Notes under the pieces: generated by a model
The model's database searches: none
What the model was told of the DNA's origin: nothing
The model's input: only the letters and a program-made list of their open reading frames with translations
Shown here: positions 1 to 9,080 of the stretch, piece after piece
Numbering within the stretch: the stretch's first letter is position 1
How the letters are laid out: the number at the start of each line of letters is the position of its first letter
Program-made: the position numbers and the translations under genes
Origin: a virus
Reading direction: 5' to 3' (one strand)
IMG/VR virus record: IMGVR_UViG_3300043434_001023
Location: 1 to 30,957 of that record
Length of the DNA: 30,957 nucleotides

Positions 1-1426
1 TAGAAAATTTAATATGATCAGGTACTACGTTTATTAAAGAATTTGCATTGTATGTATCATAAAATGATGCACTTTCATATAAACCATCATACCAATTTTT
101 AAATTGGCTACTGCTAATTGGATATAATACATATGGTACTGAAGAATTTGACTTCGGCACTGGGTTGATATAACTACCAGTTAATTCAGGTACTGTAGCA
201 TCAATTAACGGAATATCATGTGTCGTTAAAATCGACGATGATTGATAATATAAAAATTGCTCAAATGAATCAAATCCACCAATTAAGCTGCTTTTTAATG
301 ATAAAAATTCTTGTGCATTATTGCTAGCAACACTTCCAGATAATGTACCTACTGTAGAACTTTGAGATGCATAAAATTCTAGTAATTCTAATTTATATTT
401 GAAATTTTCTAAACGTTCTGTTGCTGAACTATAAAATATAAAATTATTGAAATCTGAATAATCAATATTCAATTTAACACCCGATAATGAACCTGAGAAA
501 TATGCATCTACAATTTGTTGAGATGTTTGTGTTGATGAACCTAATAAATCGGTCCATGTTTTTAATCCAGTGTCAGTTGATGTTATTGTAGAATCGATTG
601 CATCCCAATTCGGGCCTGCTAATGATGTTGTTTGTGAACTGCCTAATGCATTAGACAAAACAACGCTATCTAAATATGGTTGTTTTAATTCTTCAACAAT
701 CCAACATTTGAAATTAACTTCAAATTGTTGAGGTAATGGATCTAAAAGTTTTATATAAACATATTCTCCACTAACAACGCTATTGGTAAATACAAAATTT
801 TGATTTCGACTAAAATTTAGTAAATATGTTTTGTATAATGAAGGTGTTTCAATTCTATTTATTACAGTTTGCTGATTACGAGCAGAGCCAACTAATTCTT
901 CCCTAACATCTTGCGTTTTAGTTTGATCAACAGTTTGTACATAATTGATAACTTGCTGCAAATATTCAGCATTTTTAGAATTAATTGCACGTAATCGCAA
1001 TTCAGTGCGATCCGTAGAAATTTCATCTATTCGTAAATGTTGTAGTTCATAACTACCAATTAAATTTTTAAAAAAGTTAATTGCTATTTTAAATGAACCA
1101 GCTGTTATATTCAAGTTATCAAACTCAGAACGTAAATCAACTGCAATTGGATTAGTTAATGAAATTAATTGATTTGTAGCAGTATCTCTAATTTCCGGAA
1201 TACGATTCGTAGGTTGTATATGATGGTTTCCAGATACCCATTGATCGTTAGAATAAACATGAAGTTCAATTTTTACATCATCTGGGTTTTCTACAATAGT
1301 ATCAACAATTGGATATTTTTCTTGCGGATATGAAAATAAACTAGTTTCAGTTTCATTAAAACGTTGTCCAGCAATTGCATTTTTCGATGCATTAATTTGA
1401 TTGATATTTTTATATTGCAACAACAT
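1..1426 (-). CDS. Large virion structural protein, probably baseplate/tail (N-terminal part, runs off window)
   Basis: The reading frame is open from an ATG at 1426 to the window edge (about 475 residues), so the C-terminus is missing. It begins MLLQYKNINQINASKNAIAG. The start overlaps the stop of the upstream gene by one base (TAATG), the same coupling seen elsewhere in this block. Composition is rich in Ser, Thr, Asn and Tyr, as in tail proteins, with no signal peptide or membrane segment. It is the last visible gene in a run after gp25-like and gp6-like genes, where T4 relatives place large baseplate wedge proteins such as gp7 or gp10. No specific domain was recognised. Structural role: likely. 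Exact identity: unknown. Confidence 0.75.
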   Translation of the reverse strand, partial: MLLQYKNINQINASKNAIAGQRFNETETSLFSYPQEKYPIVDTIVENPDDVKIELHVYSNDQWVSGNHHIQPTNRIPEIRDTATNQLISLTNPIAVDLRSEFDNLNITAGSFKIAINFFKNLIGSYELQHLRIDEISTDRTELRLRAINSKNAEYLQQVINYVQTVDQTKTQDVREELVGSARNQQTVINRIETPSLYKTYLLNFSRNQNFVFTNSVVSGEYVYIKLLDPLPQQFEVNFKCWIVEELKQPYLDSVVLSNALGSSQTTSLAGPNWDAIDSTITSTDTGLKTWTDLLGSSTQTSQQIVDAYFSGSLSGVKLNIDYSDFNNFIFYSSATERLENFKYKLELLEFYASQSSTVGTLSGSVASNNAQEFLSLKSSLIGGFDSFEQFLYYQSSSILTTHDIPLIDATVPELTGSYINPVPKSNSSVPYVLYPISSSQFKNWYDGLYESASFYDTYNANSLINVVPDHIKFS

Positions 1427-1878
1427 TATATCTGTACCCATATTTGTTCTGATTCATTCCATTGAAATGTAGCTGAGAATTGTTCTCCAGACTCTAACAT
1501 TATCGAATCAACTCGTGTTTCGCCGTCATAAGTACCCGGGGTACCAAATGGAGCATAATTATTTTCATCTTGTGTTTGATTGGTAAAGTCTAATGAATTT
1601 GTATCAAAATCTAAATCTAAATTTAAATTTAATATCGAGTCATTAACAATCGAAGTACGAGCAGGAAATGAAAAATATCTAAATTGAGTATCTAATAATG
1701 GAACTACTGATTCAGCTAGATAACTAGTAGTTATTCCTTCGATTACTACTAAAGAAGATGATGGTTGAATAATAATTTGGCCATTAGCATTTCTAGGAAC
1801 AACGTATTTATTGTTCGATAATGCAGTGATACCATTTAAATCATATACTGCTGCCTGTTCTAAAGAAATACTATCCAT
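1426..1878 (-). CDS. Virion structural protein, hypothetical (150 aa)
   Basis: This 150-residue protein has no domain I recognise. The middle is rich in Asp, Asn and Leu (around residues 80-105). The C-terminus has a beta-rich look (FSATFQWNESEQIWVQI). It overlaps both neighbours by one base in TAATG arrangements, so it is translationally coupled between the DNRLRE-like protein and the large downstream structural protein. Position inside the baseplate operon suggests a small wedge or tail-fibre attachment component. That role is inferred from context only. Confidence 0.65.
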   Translation of the reverse strand: MDSISLEQAAVYDLNGITALSNNKYVVPRNANGQIIIQPSSSLVVIEGITTSYLAESVVPLLDTQFRYFSFPARTSIVNDSILNLNLDLDFDTNSLDFTNQTQDENNYAPFGTPGTYDGETRVDSIMLESGEQFSATFQWNESEQIWVQI

Positions 1879-2993
1879 TACCTAACTACTTTGAAATAAT
1901 TCTCGTCATCAATATATTGTTCAGTGAAGCCATCTACTAATTTATATTGTAAACGATAATATCGTTCTGGCATAAAGCCATTCATATCAATATAAAAATA
2001 ATTGCTTGTACTATCACAACTTAATTTAGTATAAATATTATCGTACGGAATTATGACTTCATCTGTAGCTGCGTCTATTATTGAATAATAGGAGCTAGAT
2101 GGTAGATACTTAACTGTTTCATATGGAAATAAATTAGTCGGTGATTTTCTAGGAAATTTATCACGTGCATATATTCTAACCTTGGCTACCTCAGTATCTT
2201 TATAGTCTGGTTTTAAGTTCGTGTATGTTACAAATGACTCTGTATCTATTACAGTCAATGATCCTGTTGTAAAAGCACTATTATCCCAATACATCGTTAA
2301 CTTAGGAACATATATGGTATGCGTCTCTCTACTAAAGAATCTAACATACCCCGTTACATTATTATCAGCCTCATCTGCGTCTGAATATTGTATCATGAAT
2401 CCGTAATTAGGAATGTTATTGTTATTGCTGCCGCTCAACCAAATTTTAATTTGAGATGTAACATTAATATTAACATCGCTAGTTCTATAAGAAAAAGATT
2501 CAGATGTTTGTAAAACAGGAGCAGTACTAGAACCGGAATAATATAAATAATTTCCACCTAATCCAGAACCTGAAATATATAAATCGCTTGTGCCAATTTC
2601 AGTTCGTTGACTACCTGATATCCAATTTGACCCAGATAATGGATAATTCCATGTTGCGCCATTTGTGGTCAATGCAGATAAAAATCCAGTACCATTAACC
2701 CAAGACTGTCCTAACATTTTAGCAGTTACTGTATACGATGCTGCTAGATTTTTTGCTTCAGTTGTGTAAAGTTGCAATACAAATTTACAATCATTAACCG
2801 TTTTGTTGTATTTAGCTAATGACGCAGAAATTTCCGCCATATCAAATTTAACAATACTTCTTGCAAGTAATAAATTACTTCCATCAGTATCCAATCGTTT
2901 TCCGATTTCTAAAATTTCATCGACGCCGGTATTATAAGCAGGATATGCTTCATATAATGTAGTATCTTGTTCTGCATAAAATATTCTAAACAT
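1878..2993 (-). CDS. Virion structural protein with DNRLRE-like N-terminal region
   Basis: The protein has 371 residues. Its N-terminal half resembles DNRLRE-type beta-sandwich domains: residues 43-56 read ARSIVKFDMAEISA, and later W, G and T-rich strands follow (NGTGFL, ATWNYPL, GSNWISGS). Ser/Gly/Asn-rich loops fill residues 120-200. The C-terminal part holds another beta-rich region ending YIDMNGFMPERYYRLQYKLV. It lies directly after the gp6-like wedge gene (9 nt gap) and overlaps the next gene by one base. A tail or baseplate-periphery role, perhaps sugar binding or fibre attachment, is inferred. The DNRLRE assignment is a resemblance, not a confirmed match. Confidence 0.65.
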   Translation of the reverse strand: MFRIFYAEQDTTLYEAYPAYNTGVDEILEIGKRLDTDGSNLLLARSIVKFDMAEISASLAKYNKTVNDCKFVLQLYTTEAKNLAASYTVTAKMLGQSWVNGTGFLSALTTNGATWNYPLSGSNWISGSQRTEIGTSDLYISGSGLGGNYLYYSGSSTAPVLQTSESFSYRTSDVNINVTSQIKIWLSGSNNNNIPNYGFMIQYSDADEADNNVTGYVRFFSRETHTIYVPKLTMYWDNSAFTTGSLTVIDTESFVTYTNLKPDYKDTEVAKVRIYARDKFPRKSPTNLFPYETVKYLPSSSYYSIIDAATDEVIIPYDNIYTKLSCDSTSNYFYIDMNGFMPERYYRLQYKLVDGFTEQYIDDENYFKVVR

Positions 2994-3001
2994 AAATTCC
3001 T

Positions 3002-4882
3002 TTAATAATTAACAACGCGGCCTTTGATATCTTGATTTGGAAATTTGATTTCAAATATACTAGGATCTAATGAAGGATAAATAACTCCATTTCTAGTTGC
3101 AATCGTTATGTCATAAACATTGCCGGAATAGTTCAATGTAGAATCATATAAATTACTAAATTCAACATTAACAACTGATTGAACACCTGGTACATTTGCT
3201 ATAACATTTGTAATATCTGATTTAATGATTGGCTGATTAATTTGCCAACGATCGATATTAAAATGTGATTTAACTTGTTCGATACATTTCAATAAAACTT
3301 CATTGCTATTGTAATTTGATAACACAATGATTTCAAATTTCAATCCAATGTTTATAATAAATGCATCTTTAATATTAATAGCATCTGTTAAAATTCTATA
3401 TTGATCTAAATAATTTTTTAGATTGGTTTTTACGGCATCATTTAATGCAACTAATTGTTTGTTTTCATTGTATCCTAAAACATACATGTTCATTGCTAAT
3501 GGATTAGGAATTCTAGTACCTTGATAATCAGATTGTGCAATTTGATCATCCGGCACAATGTATGCTTTTGATACGCTACCAAATTTCGATGGCATTGAAT
3601 ATGAACGAATGATATAATCATCTCTCGTAACTAATCTGTTCTGAGTTGCAAAATTAGCTAATGCTGCATTTTTAATATCTTGCAATGAATCTGCAGTTTT
3701 AGCACCCGTTGCAGGCTCCGGGTTATTTATAGTTACTGTAGATTTTACGAAATTAACAATGGATCTATTGTTATTAGAATTAACATCATCATCAAATTCT
3801 ATAAAATTCAAATTGGTTAATACATTTGCTGGGACATTATCTGAAATGCCATTACCAGTTGTATATGTAACCGTTAATGTTGTATTTGATGGTGCTTGCC
3901 CATATGTTCTAGTATATAAAAAGTTTGATGGATCGATATCAACATCGATTGGCATTCTAAATGCAGCTAATCCATTTCCTACATTATCTGGGTTTGGAAT
4001 GATTTCTTCATCATTGTTATCTGATACACCTGCACCAAATTGAATTTCTAATTTATTATCGCTACGCAATCTAGTTATGAATCGTTTTGCTGTTTTCTTT
4101 AGTTTTAATAAACTAGGTGATGATGCACGGTATACTGCTAGATCTGGATCATTTTCAGCTAAATTTGGTACTGATTCGAAAATTGTATCTTGAGCTAAAT
4201 ATGGAACTTGGTACCAAGCATCGCCATCTGATTCTGTAATTGAAATAATATCAATCACATTGATATCTGGTAAAACAATTTTGTCATATGCCACCGGAGT
4301 ACCAAACGTAAATGTTGAAGTTTTAACTTCTCCTGAAACTGCTTTAACTTGTTTCTTTAAAAGATAGTAAGTTGGTAAATTAGTTGAAGGATCACTTTCA
4401 TATACCGTAACGGTAGTTGGGTCTATAGATGATGAAAATGTAAAATCAACTGAATCTATAGAACGAAAAGTCGCAGGGCCATTTTGTTGCCTTACTCGTA
4501 AACCTGGCTGAATTGATAATGCATATGTATAATCAGGTGCAGTTGAAGCACCTGTACCAGTTGCTGGTAATAATTGATATACGTCTAATACCGTATACGC
4601 CGGTATTGCATTTTTAGGAGTATATCCTAGTGAACGAGCTAAATCAAATACATTGCCTCGTTCTGATGCTTGTTCTAACAAAGACTCTTTCAAGTTATTA
4701 TCAGCATAATATGATAAAACATCTCCAACATATGATGCCATTTCGATGAATATCATTCCTGGAGATTCGGTGTTAAAATCAGTATATGTTGTAGGAAAGT
4801 ATTGTTTGGTAAAATCAATCAAATTCTTTCGAAATTGACCAAAATCTTTATTAATATATGAAACATCTTTTTTAACTTGCAT
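3002..4882 (-). CDS. Baseplate wedge protein, gp6-like (baseplate J family)
   Basis: The protein has 626 residues and the hallmark N-terminus of T4 gp6-like wedges. Residues 1-30 give YINKDFGQFRKNLIDFTKQY, followed by TDFNTESPGMIFIEMASYVGD and SYYADNNLKESLLEQASER. This matches the Baseplate_J family pattern 'F..F...L..W....YP..' and 'D...Y.AD....E..L..A..R.N'. A C-terminal region around residues 400-450 has the expected TRDDYIIRSYSMPSKFGSV segment. In T4, gp6 forms the wedge ring that connects the hub to the sheath initiation complex. The gene follows the gp25-like gene (8 nt gap), matching the conserved 25-6 order. Identification is strong. Confidence 0.9.
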   Translation of the reverse strand: MQVKKDVSYINKDFGQFRKNLIDFTKQYFPTTYTDFNTESPGMIFIEMASYVGDVLSYYADNNLKESLLEQASERGNVFDLARSLGYTPKNAIPAYTVLDVYQLLPATGTGASTAPDYTYALSIQPGLRVRQQNGPATFRSIDSVDFTFSSSIDPTTVTVYESDPSTNLPTYYLLKKQVKAVSGEVKTSTFTFGTPVAYDKIVLPDINVIDIISITESDGDAWYQVPYLAQDTIFESVPNLAENDPDLAVYRASSPSLLKLKKTAKRFITRLRSDNKLEIQFGAGVSDNNDEEIIPNPDNVGNGLAAFRMPIDVDIDPSNFLYTRTYGQAPSNTTLTVTYTTGNGISDNVPANVLTNLNFIEFDDDVNSNNNRSIVNFVKSTVTINNPEPATGAKTADSLQDIKNAALANFATQNRLVTRDDYIIRSYSMPSKFGSVSKAYIVPDDQIAQSDYQGTRIPNPLAMNMYVLGYNENKQLVALNDAVKTNLKNYLDQYRILTDAINIKDAFIINIGLKFEIIVLSNYNSNEVLLKCIEQVKSHFNIDRWQINQPIIKSDITNVIANVPGVQSVVNVEFSNLYDSTLNYSGNVYDITIATRNGVIYPSLDPSIFEIKFPNQDIKGRVVNY

Positions 4883-4890
4883 TTTCTCCC

Positions 4891-5325
4891 TTATTCGATT
4901 TCTACAGATCCATTTTCGTCAACGAAAATCCTTAACGGATCAACAACAATTCCACTTACACTATATGTGATTGTAATCGTTAAATGATATTCAACTGATG
5001 GGTCATCTAAAGGCGTAACAACATCAATTGAATCTATATTAATATATGGTAACCAAACACTAACCGGAGGTATGATAGCATCATAAATATCTTGTTTTAT
5101 TTCATCATCACTTGGTTGAAATACAATATTCATTAATGTAGTTCCAAATGTTGGCTGATGATATCGTTCTCCAATTCTAGTTAACAGCAAATTTTTCAAG
5201 TTATTAGCTGCTTGCGCAGTTGTTTCTAATAACGATGTAAATACACCCGGGTTTCCAAACGTAAGCGCGACACCTAATTTAGTATCTACATTGTTTTGTA
5301 CTGCCGGTTGTATAACATATGCCAT
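4891..5325 (-). CDS. Baseplate wedge protein, gp25-like (GPW/gp25 family)
   Basis: The 144-residue protein matches the GPW/gp25 family in length and pattern. Residues 41-63 include NLKNLLLTRIGERYHQPTFG, the classic gp25 core with the conserved ER..P.FG segment. Residues 69-85 (FQPSDDEIKQDIYDAI) and a closing beta region complete the fold. In T4, gp25 joins gp6 and gp53 in the wedge and helps nucleate sheath polymerisation. The start overlaps the stop of the upstream 169-aa gene by one base, and the gp6-like gene follows at once. Identification is strong. Confidence 0.9.
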   Translation of the reverse strand: MAYVIQPAVQNNVDTKLGVALTFGNPGVFTSLLETTAQAANNLKNLLLTRIGERYHQPTFGTTLMNIVFQPSDDEIKQDIYDAIIPPVSVWLPYINIDSIDVVTPLDDPSVEYHLTITITYSVSGIVVDPLRIFVDENGSVEIE

Positions 5326-5834
5326 TAAATACCTTTTTTCTTGTTCATTGCTTTCATCAAAGCTGAATAGTCACGAGTCATTGCTTGTTGTATCTCTTCG
5401 GGAACTTCAAATGTTTTGCCAGTTTCCGGATCTTCCATTATCTTAGGTGCTGTTGCTTGACCTGTAATTGCAGAACGCATATTTTCGCGCATTGCCCCAA
5501 ATCCTTGAGCATTGGCTGAAGTCATTCGAATTTCTTCTATACCTTCATTCATCATTTCAGCAAAACTATTCATTGCCCCCGGAGATTGTTCTGATAATGC
5601 ATCCGTTTCATTGAGTACAGATGCCCATTTATTTTCTTCAAACATCACACGCTTTTTAGGCATAGGTGTAGTTTTAGTCTGCGGTTCATGTACGGGTACT
5701 TTTACAGATTTTGACGAATTTGTCATTTCTAAAATAGTAGGTTGTAATCCTTCGCGAAGAATTTCAACTAATTCTTCTTTAATAACCTCACGTACGGCTA
5801 TTTTTAGTGCTTTTACAAGTGCTTTTGAATCCAT
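5325..5834 (-). CDS. Hypothetical virion-operon protein (169 aa)
   Basis: The protein has 169 residues. The N-terminal 35 residues form an amphipathic helix (MDSKALVKALKIAVREVIKE). A Pro/Lys/Thr-rich linker spans about residues 45-65, and a Met-rich helical C-terminus ends KAMNKKKGI. Met-rich stretches such as NSFAEMMNEG and NMRSAI suggest helical packing. It lies between the 276-aa protein and gp25, overlapping gp25 by one base. An AATATTTATWA-type motif lies just upstream at 5844-5857, so it may begin a late transcript. No family was recognised; a chaperone or minor structural role is possible. Confidence 0.6.
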   Translation of the reverse strand: MDSKALVKALKIAVREVIKEELVEILREGLQPTILEMTNSSKSVKVPVHEPQTKTTPMPKKRVMFEENKWASVLNETDALSEQSPGAMNSFAEMMNEGIEEIRMTSANAQGFGAMRENMRSAITGQATAPKIMEDPETGKTFEVPEEIQQAMTRDYSALMKAMNKKKGI

Positions 5835-5843
5835 ATAAAAATT

Positions 5844-5857
5844 TATAAATAAATATG
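5844..5857 (-). promoter_or_regulatory. AATATTTATWA-type late motif
   Basis: On the minus strand the sequence reads CATATTTATTTATA, ending about 10 nt before the ATG at 5834. It belongs to a set of similar motifs upstream of late-type genes here. A role as a late promoter for the gp55-like sigma factor is inference. Confidence 0.4.
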
Positions 5858-5861
5858 TTGA

Positions 5862-6692
5862 TTAGTAAATTACAGGAGTTCCCCATTCAGTATCCGAACT
5901 TTTCGGGCCATATATTGTTCTAGATTCAATATCAATAAAGAAATCCCCTTGTTTACCTTGGTTGACTGCAGGTAATTCATTGGTATTTTCTGCAACAATC
6001 ACTCTACTCGGTGCTTCTAGTAAATCTAATAAAGAACGTTGTTGTTCTTGCAGTTGTATGATTAAATCTTCTCTTAAATCTATATCCGGTTGTGATACAT
6101 TATAAAGTTGATAAAATTTAGATTCTAAATTTAAAGTATTCAAATCATTCAAATAACGATTTACATTTTCATATTCTCCAGTTACAGGAATATCTTGATC
6201 ATTACAAATTGCAGATAAACGATCGATAACTGGTACTAATATTTTTAATAACGATCGAAGTGATGCAATTGTCCCGGTTAATGTTAATGATATCTGAGCA
6301 ATTGCAGCCAATATATTAGCTACTAATTCTTTTTGCAATGTTCTAGACTCTTCAACTGCAGATACGGTAGGTAGTGGATTTGCTAATGCTGCCGTTGCAA
6401 TTGTCGATGCAACTTGTGCTGCTACAGTTAAAATTGCAATAATTTGTGATAATGGCTCAATAACCGAATTTATTTGTTCTATTGCATCATTTATTTGATT
6501 CAATGATTGTTTAACTTTTATAACGCGTGGATCGGTACATTTAATATTTCTAGATAGCTTGTCAGCATCTTTTATTATTTCATTAACTTTATCCATCATT
6601 AACTGTTTTGCGGTTTCTATAGAAATAGAAATTGCTATAGCAGCTAAAGCTGGCTTACTTGTTATTAAATTTAATGGTGCCGTTACCGCCAT
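5862..6692 (-). CDS. Virion structural protein, helical (276 aa), near baseplate hub
   Basis: The protein has 276 residues. Residues 10-165 are strongly helical, with hydrophobic Ala/Ile/Leu-rich stretches (ILTVAAQVASTIATAALA) that could be a coiled coil or hydrophobic core. Residues 170-235 are charged helices. The C-terminus from about residue 240 reads QGKQGDFFIDIESRTIYGPK and ends EWGTPVIY. That ending resembles the repeated 'G.FYID..T..IYGP' segment found in phage tail and collagen-associated proteins. The gene sits directly after the gp5-like hub gene with a 1 nt gap. A hub or tape-measure-associated role is possible but not shown. Confidence 0.65.
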   Translation of the reverse strand: MAVTAPLNLITSKPALAAIAISISIETAKQLMMDKVNEIIKDADKLSRNIKCTDPRVIKVKQSLNQINDAIEQINSVIEPLSQIIAILTVAAQVASTIATAALANPLPTVSAVEESRTLQKELVANILAAIAQISLTLTGTIASLRSLLKILVPVIDRLSAICNDQDIPVTGEYENVNRYLNDLNTLNLESKFYQLYNVSQPDIDLREDLIIQLQEQQRSLLDLLEAPSRVIVAENTNELPAVNQGKQGDFFIDIESRTIYGPKSSDTEWGTPVIY

Positions 6693-6693
6693 G

Positions 6694-7659
6694 TTAGTTA
6701 TTCTTTATTTTATATTTTGTACTATTTAATTCTGGCAATAAATCTTTGATTTGATTAATTAACAAACTAGCATTTGTTTTTGCAATACCGCCGTTAGTAT
6801 CAGTACAACCTAATTGTATAGCCGATGCTAATAAGTCCAAAATTTTATATAAAACCGTGCCGTGTGGCAGAGGTTCATTTGCATCATCAGACCCAATGCG
6901 AACATCACCCGAAGTATTTAAAACAATACCTTCTTCTGAATCTAATACAGCAACATCTTTTTTAGCACGCAATATTACACGGTCGCCTACTCCTACAAAT
7001 TGCGAGCCAACGAAATTTGTATAATATGTTAAGTTGTTAGAAAGATTTAGTTTATCAATATTTTGTGTACTAGTTAAATATAATGAAGAATCATCGGTTT
7101 GTATATTTTCTACAACAAACTTATTATCCTTACTAGTTTTTGATGAATTTGATAATATGATTATCGGATCTGTAGTTTTATCACCAGACCATGTTGGCGA
7201 TGGATTGTATTTGCCTGTATTGATTGTACTGCTAAATCTAATTGAATTGCCATATCTACCTTCAATTAAAATATCACCTAAATATGGCTGTAATATGGGT
7301 GTAGCACGTTGAATAAAATTGGGATCTGCTTTAAATATCTTACTATTAACCGGTAATATGTTAGAATTAATATTTGACTGTATGCCAATTGTGGGAAAGT
7401 AATACCATTGCAATTTTCTAGTTAAATAGCTCGAGGTATGATCATATCCTTGAAACAGTAAAACCGTCTCTCCAGTTACTGGTATTTGTTTGATATTAGA
7501 AAATGCAGGTTTTACATCTTGCAAAATTTTAAAATTATTTTGCTGTTGAATTTCTACATTGATAGTAAATAACATGTTAACATCAGTATCACTTGTATAA
7601 GTAATATCTGATTCTAAGACTTGACCGAAATAAAAGTTAATATAATTTTGATCAATCAT
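6694..7659 (-). CDS. Baseplate hub/central spike protein, gp5-like
   Basis: The 321-residue protein resembles the gp5/VgrG-type spike of T4-like phages. Residues 48-92 form an OB-fold-like region (IPVTGETVLLFQGYD, QWYYFPTIG). Residues 123-145 give QPYLGDILIEGRYGNSIRF, a segment typical of lysozyme-lacking gp5-like hubs. Near residues 225-255 is a short beta-rich region (GVGDRVILRAKKDVAVLDS) like the start of the spike beta-helix, followed by EGIVLNTSGDVRIGS. No lysozyme domain is visible, unlike T4 gp5; a lysozyme domain occurs instead at 19465-20571. The gene overlaps the 143-aa gene upstream by 8 nt. Confidence 0.8.
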   Translation of the reverse strand: MIDQNYINFYFGQVLESDITYTSDTDVNMLFTINVEIQQQNNFKILQDVKPAFSNIKQIPVTGETVLLFQGYDHTSSYLTRKLQWYYFPTIGIQSNINSNILPVNSKIFKADPNFIQRATPILQPYLGDILIEGRYGNSIRFSSTINTGKYNPSPTWSGDKTTDPIIILSNSSKTSKDNKFVVENIQTDDSSLYLTSTQNIDKLNLSNNLTYYTNFVGSQFVGVGDRVILRAKKDVAVLDSEEGIVLNTSGDVRIGSDDANEPLPHGTVLYKILDLLASAIQLGCTDTNGGIAKTNASLLINQIKDLLPELNSTKYKIKNN

Positions 7660-8083
7660 TAACGCCTTTACTGATTTGCTCTTTTACTTGATTAGCACGT
7701 TGTTGTAGAATTTTATCTTCCTGACTAAAGTCATCTAATTCTTCTAAATCACTCGATAAAGTTTGTTCAGCAACTCGTAACAATTGTTGTTTTTCTTCAT
7801 CTGATAGCAAACTATCAGCACCAGTAATAGTTTGTTTTGTTGAAATGTATCGTTGAACAATTGCTGTTAATTTAACTAGATGATCATCATTTTTAATTGA
7901 TACATCTAATATGTCCTTGATCAATGGCATAACTACCGTTGCATCTGATGCATTTTTTATTAATGGCTGTAACGATGCAATCAATTGATTCATTTGCCTA
8001 TCCTTCTTTTTAGAATTATGATAGACATCGGACATTAAGTCAGAAAAGGAAGTGCCTTTAAATATTTCATCATTCTTGTCCAT
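7652..8083 (-). CDS. Hypothetical helical protein (143 aa) upstream of hub gene
   Basis: The protein has 143 residues and is predicted almost wholly helical, with no membrane segment. It starts MDKNDEIFKGTSFSDLMSD and has charged stretches (KNSKKKDRQ, SDEEKQQLLRVAEQ). The 3' end overlaps the gp5-like hub gene by 8 nt, so the two are probably co-translated. An AATATTTATTA motif lies at 8101-8111 and an AAAGG ribosome-binding-like sequence about 10 nt before the ATG. This suggests a transcript may start here. A role in hub assembly is inferred from position only. Confidence 0.65.
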   Translation of the reverse strand: MDKNDEIFKGTSFSDLMSDVYHNSKKKDRQMNQLIASLQPLIKNASDATVVMPLIKDILDVSIKNDDHLVKLTAIVQRYISTKQTITGADSLLSDEEKQQLLRVAEQTLSSDLEELDDFSQEDKILQQRANQVKEQISKGVND

Positions 8084-8100
8084 AACGTAAAATCCTTTAA

Positions 8101-8111
8101 TAATAAATATT
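8101..8111 (-). promoter_or_regulatory. AATATTTATTA late motif
   Basis: The minus strand reads TAATATTTATTA about 18-20 nt before the ATG at 8083, with AAAGG between. It lies just beyond the stop codon of the late-sigma gene. This is one of the clearest copies of the motif. Confidence 0.45.
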
Positions 8112-8811
8112 AAAAGGGTAAATTTACGAAATTTGAACGTTCATATTCAAGAAATTTTTCTTCGTAGATTTGTTTTAATACTTTAATTACACGAGTAATA
8201 TTAGTTGTTTCTAAACCCGTACGTTCTCGAATAAAAATATAAAGAGCTTTTTTATTGAAATCTTCAATGTTTTCTCTGCTCTCAAATATATGAAGAATTG
8301 AATCAGCTACATGGATATCTGATGGGTTTGTGAAAATATAATTTAAATTATCATAACAATAATCAATATATGCATCCATAAATTCATGCAATGTTTCTTG
8401 CATTTCATCGTTATGTATTTCAGTTATGATATTTCGTTGTTCATCAACATCGATTTCTAATGCATCTGCTTTTAATTTAGAATAAGCTTTTTGATTTTCT
8501 GCAATTAGATAGTTAAATGACGTTCTAGTATAATATGAATATGCTTTACCCGCTAATGGATTAAACTTGTTCAAACGTTCGGTTAGGTAGGTAACAAGGT
8601 CGGTTTGAAGGTCTAAGAATGTTGAATCAATATAAGTTGGTTTAACTTTATTAATTAAATTTTCAGCCATTTTCATGAAAGCAGGGTAAATAAATCTGCG
8701 ATATATTTTTTCTCGTAATGCAGAATTACTTTCCGTTCGATTATATGCAGAAATTGCATAATCTGTTATTTTTGTAAAATATACGTTACTTTTCTTGCGC
8801 TTCGCTGCCAT
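8110..8811 (-). CDS. Late-transcription sigma factor, gp55-like
   Basis: The 233-residue protein has the diverged sigma-70 region 2 typical of T4 gp55-like late sigma factors. Residues 82-99 read KFNPLAGKAYSYYTRTSF, followed by NYLIAENQKAY. Compare the family pattern 'F.P..GKA.SYFT....N.LI'. This is the part that contacts core RNA polymerase and the -10 DNA. No region 4 is visible, as in gp55. In T4, gp55 works with the gp45 clamp and gp33 and recognises only a -10 element, TATAAATA. I chose the ATG at 8811 (MAAKRKKSN); a TTG three bases upstream would be the only alternative. It overlaps the upstream gene by 26 nt. Confidence 0.8.
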   Translation of the reverse strand: MAAKRKKSNVYFTKITDYAISAYNRTESNSALREKIYRRFIYPAFMKMAENLINKVKPTYIDSTFLDLQTDLVTYLTERLNKFNPLAGKAYSYYTRTSFNYLIAENQKAYSKLKADALEIDVDEQRNIITEIHNDEMQETLHEFMDAYIDYCYDNLNYIFTNPSDIHVADSILHIFESRENIEDFNKKALYIFIRERTGLETTNITRVIKVLKQIYEEKFLEYERSNFVNLPF

Positions 8812-9079
8812 CAAACTGTTCCTTTAATTCTTCTACTACTTGACTCAATAATTGAAATGTAGTTCCTGCCTCATCATCTTTTTCAAAAGCGCCTAATCTA
8901 TCAATTGCTTGCATTGCTGTATATGATTGTGCAATGCGCTCATACATGAATTGATTGGTAGATTCTAAACCTTCAATATATTCTTGTGCTTCTGCTAATG
9001 TGCCAGCTAAGTACCATATTCGGTGACCTAAATATATTGATAACAATGTCAATACAACTATTAATAAACCTGCTATCAT
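8786..9079 (-). CDS. Small membrane-anchored coiled-coil protein (97 aa)
   Basis: The protein has 97 residues from the ATG at 9079. The first 25 residues form one membrane-spanning helix (MIAGLLIVVLTLLSIYLGH). The rest is charged and helical (LAEAQEYIEGLESTNQF, VVEELKEQF), so an N-in, C-out or reverse single-pass topology with a coiled-coil tail is likely. The layout resembles small spanin-like or inner-membrane accessory proteins, but no lipobox or partner is visible. It starts 2 nt before the stop of the HD protein and overlaps the late-sigma gene by 26 nt. Confidence 0.7.
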   Translation of the reverse strand: MIAGLLIVVLTLLSIYLGHRIWYLAGTLAEAQEYIEGLESTNQFMYERIAQSYTAMQAIDRLGAFEKDDEAGTTFQLLSQVVEELKEQFDGSEAQEK

Positions 9080-9080
9080 A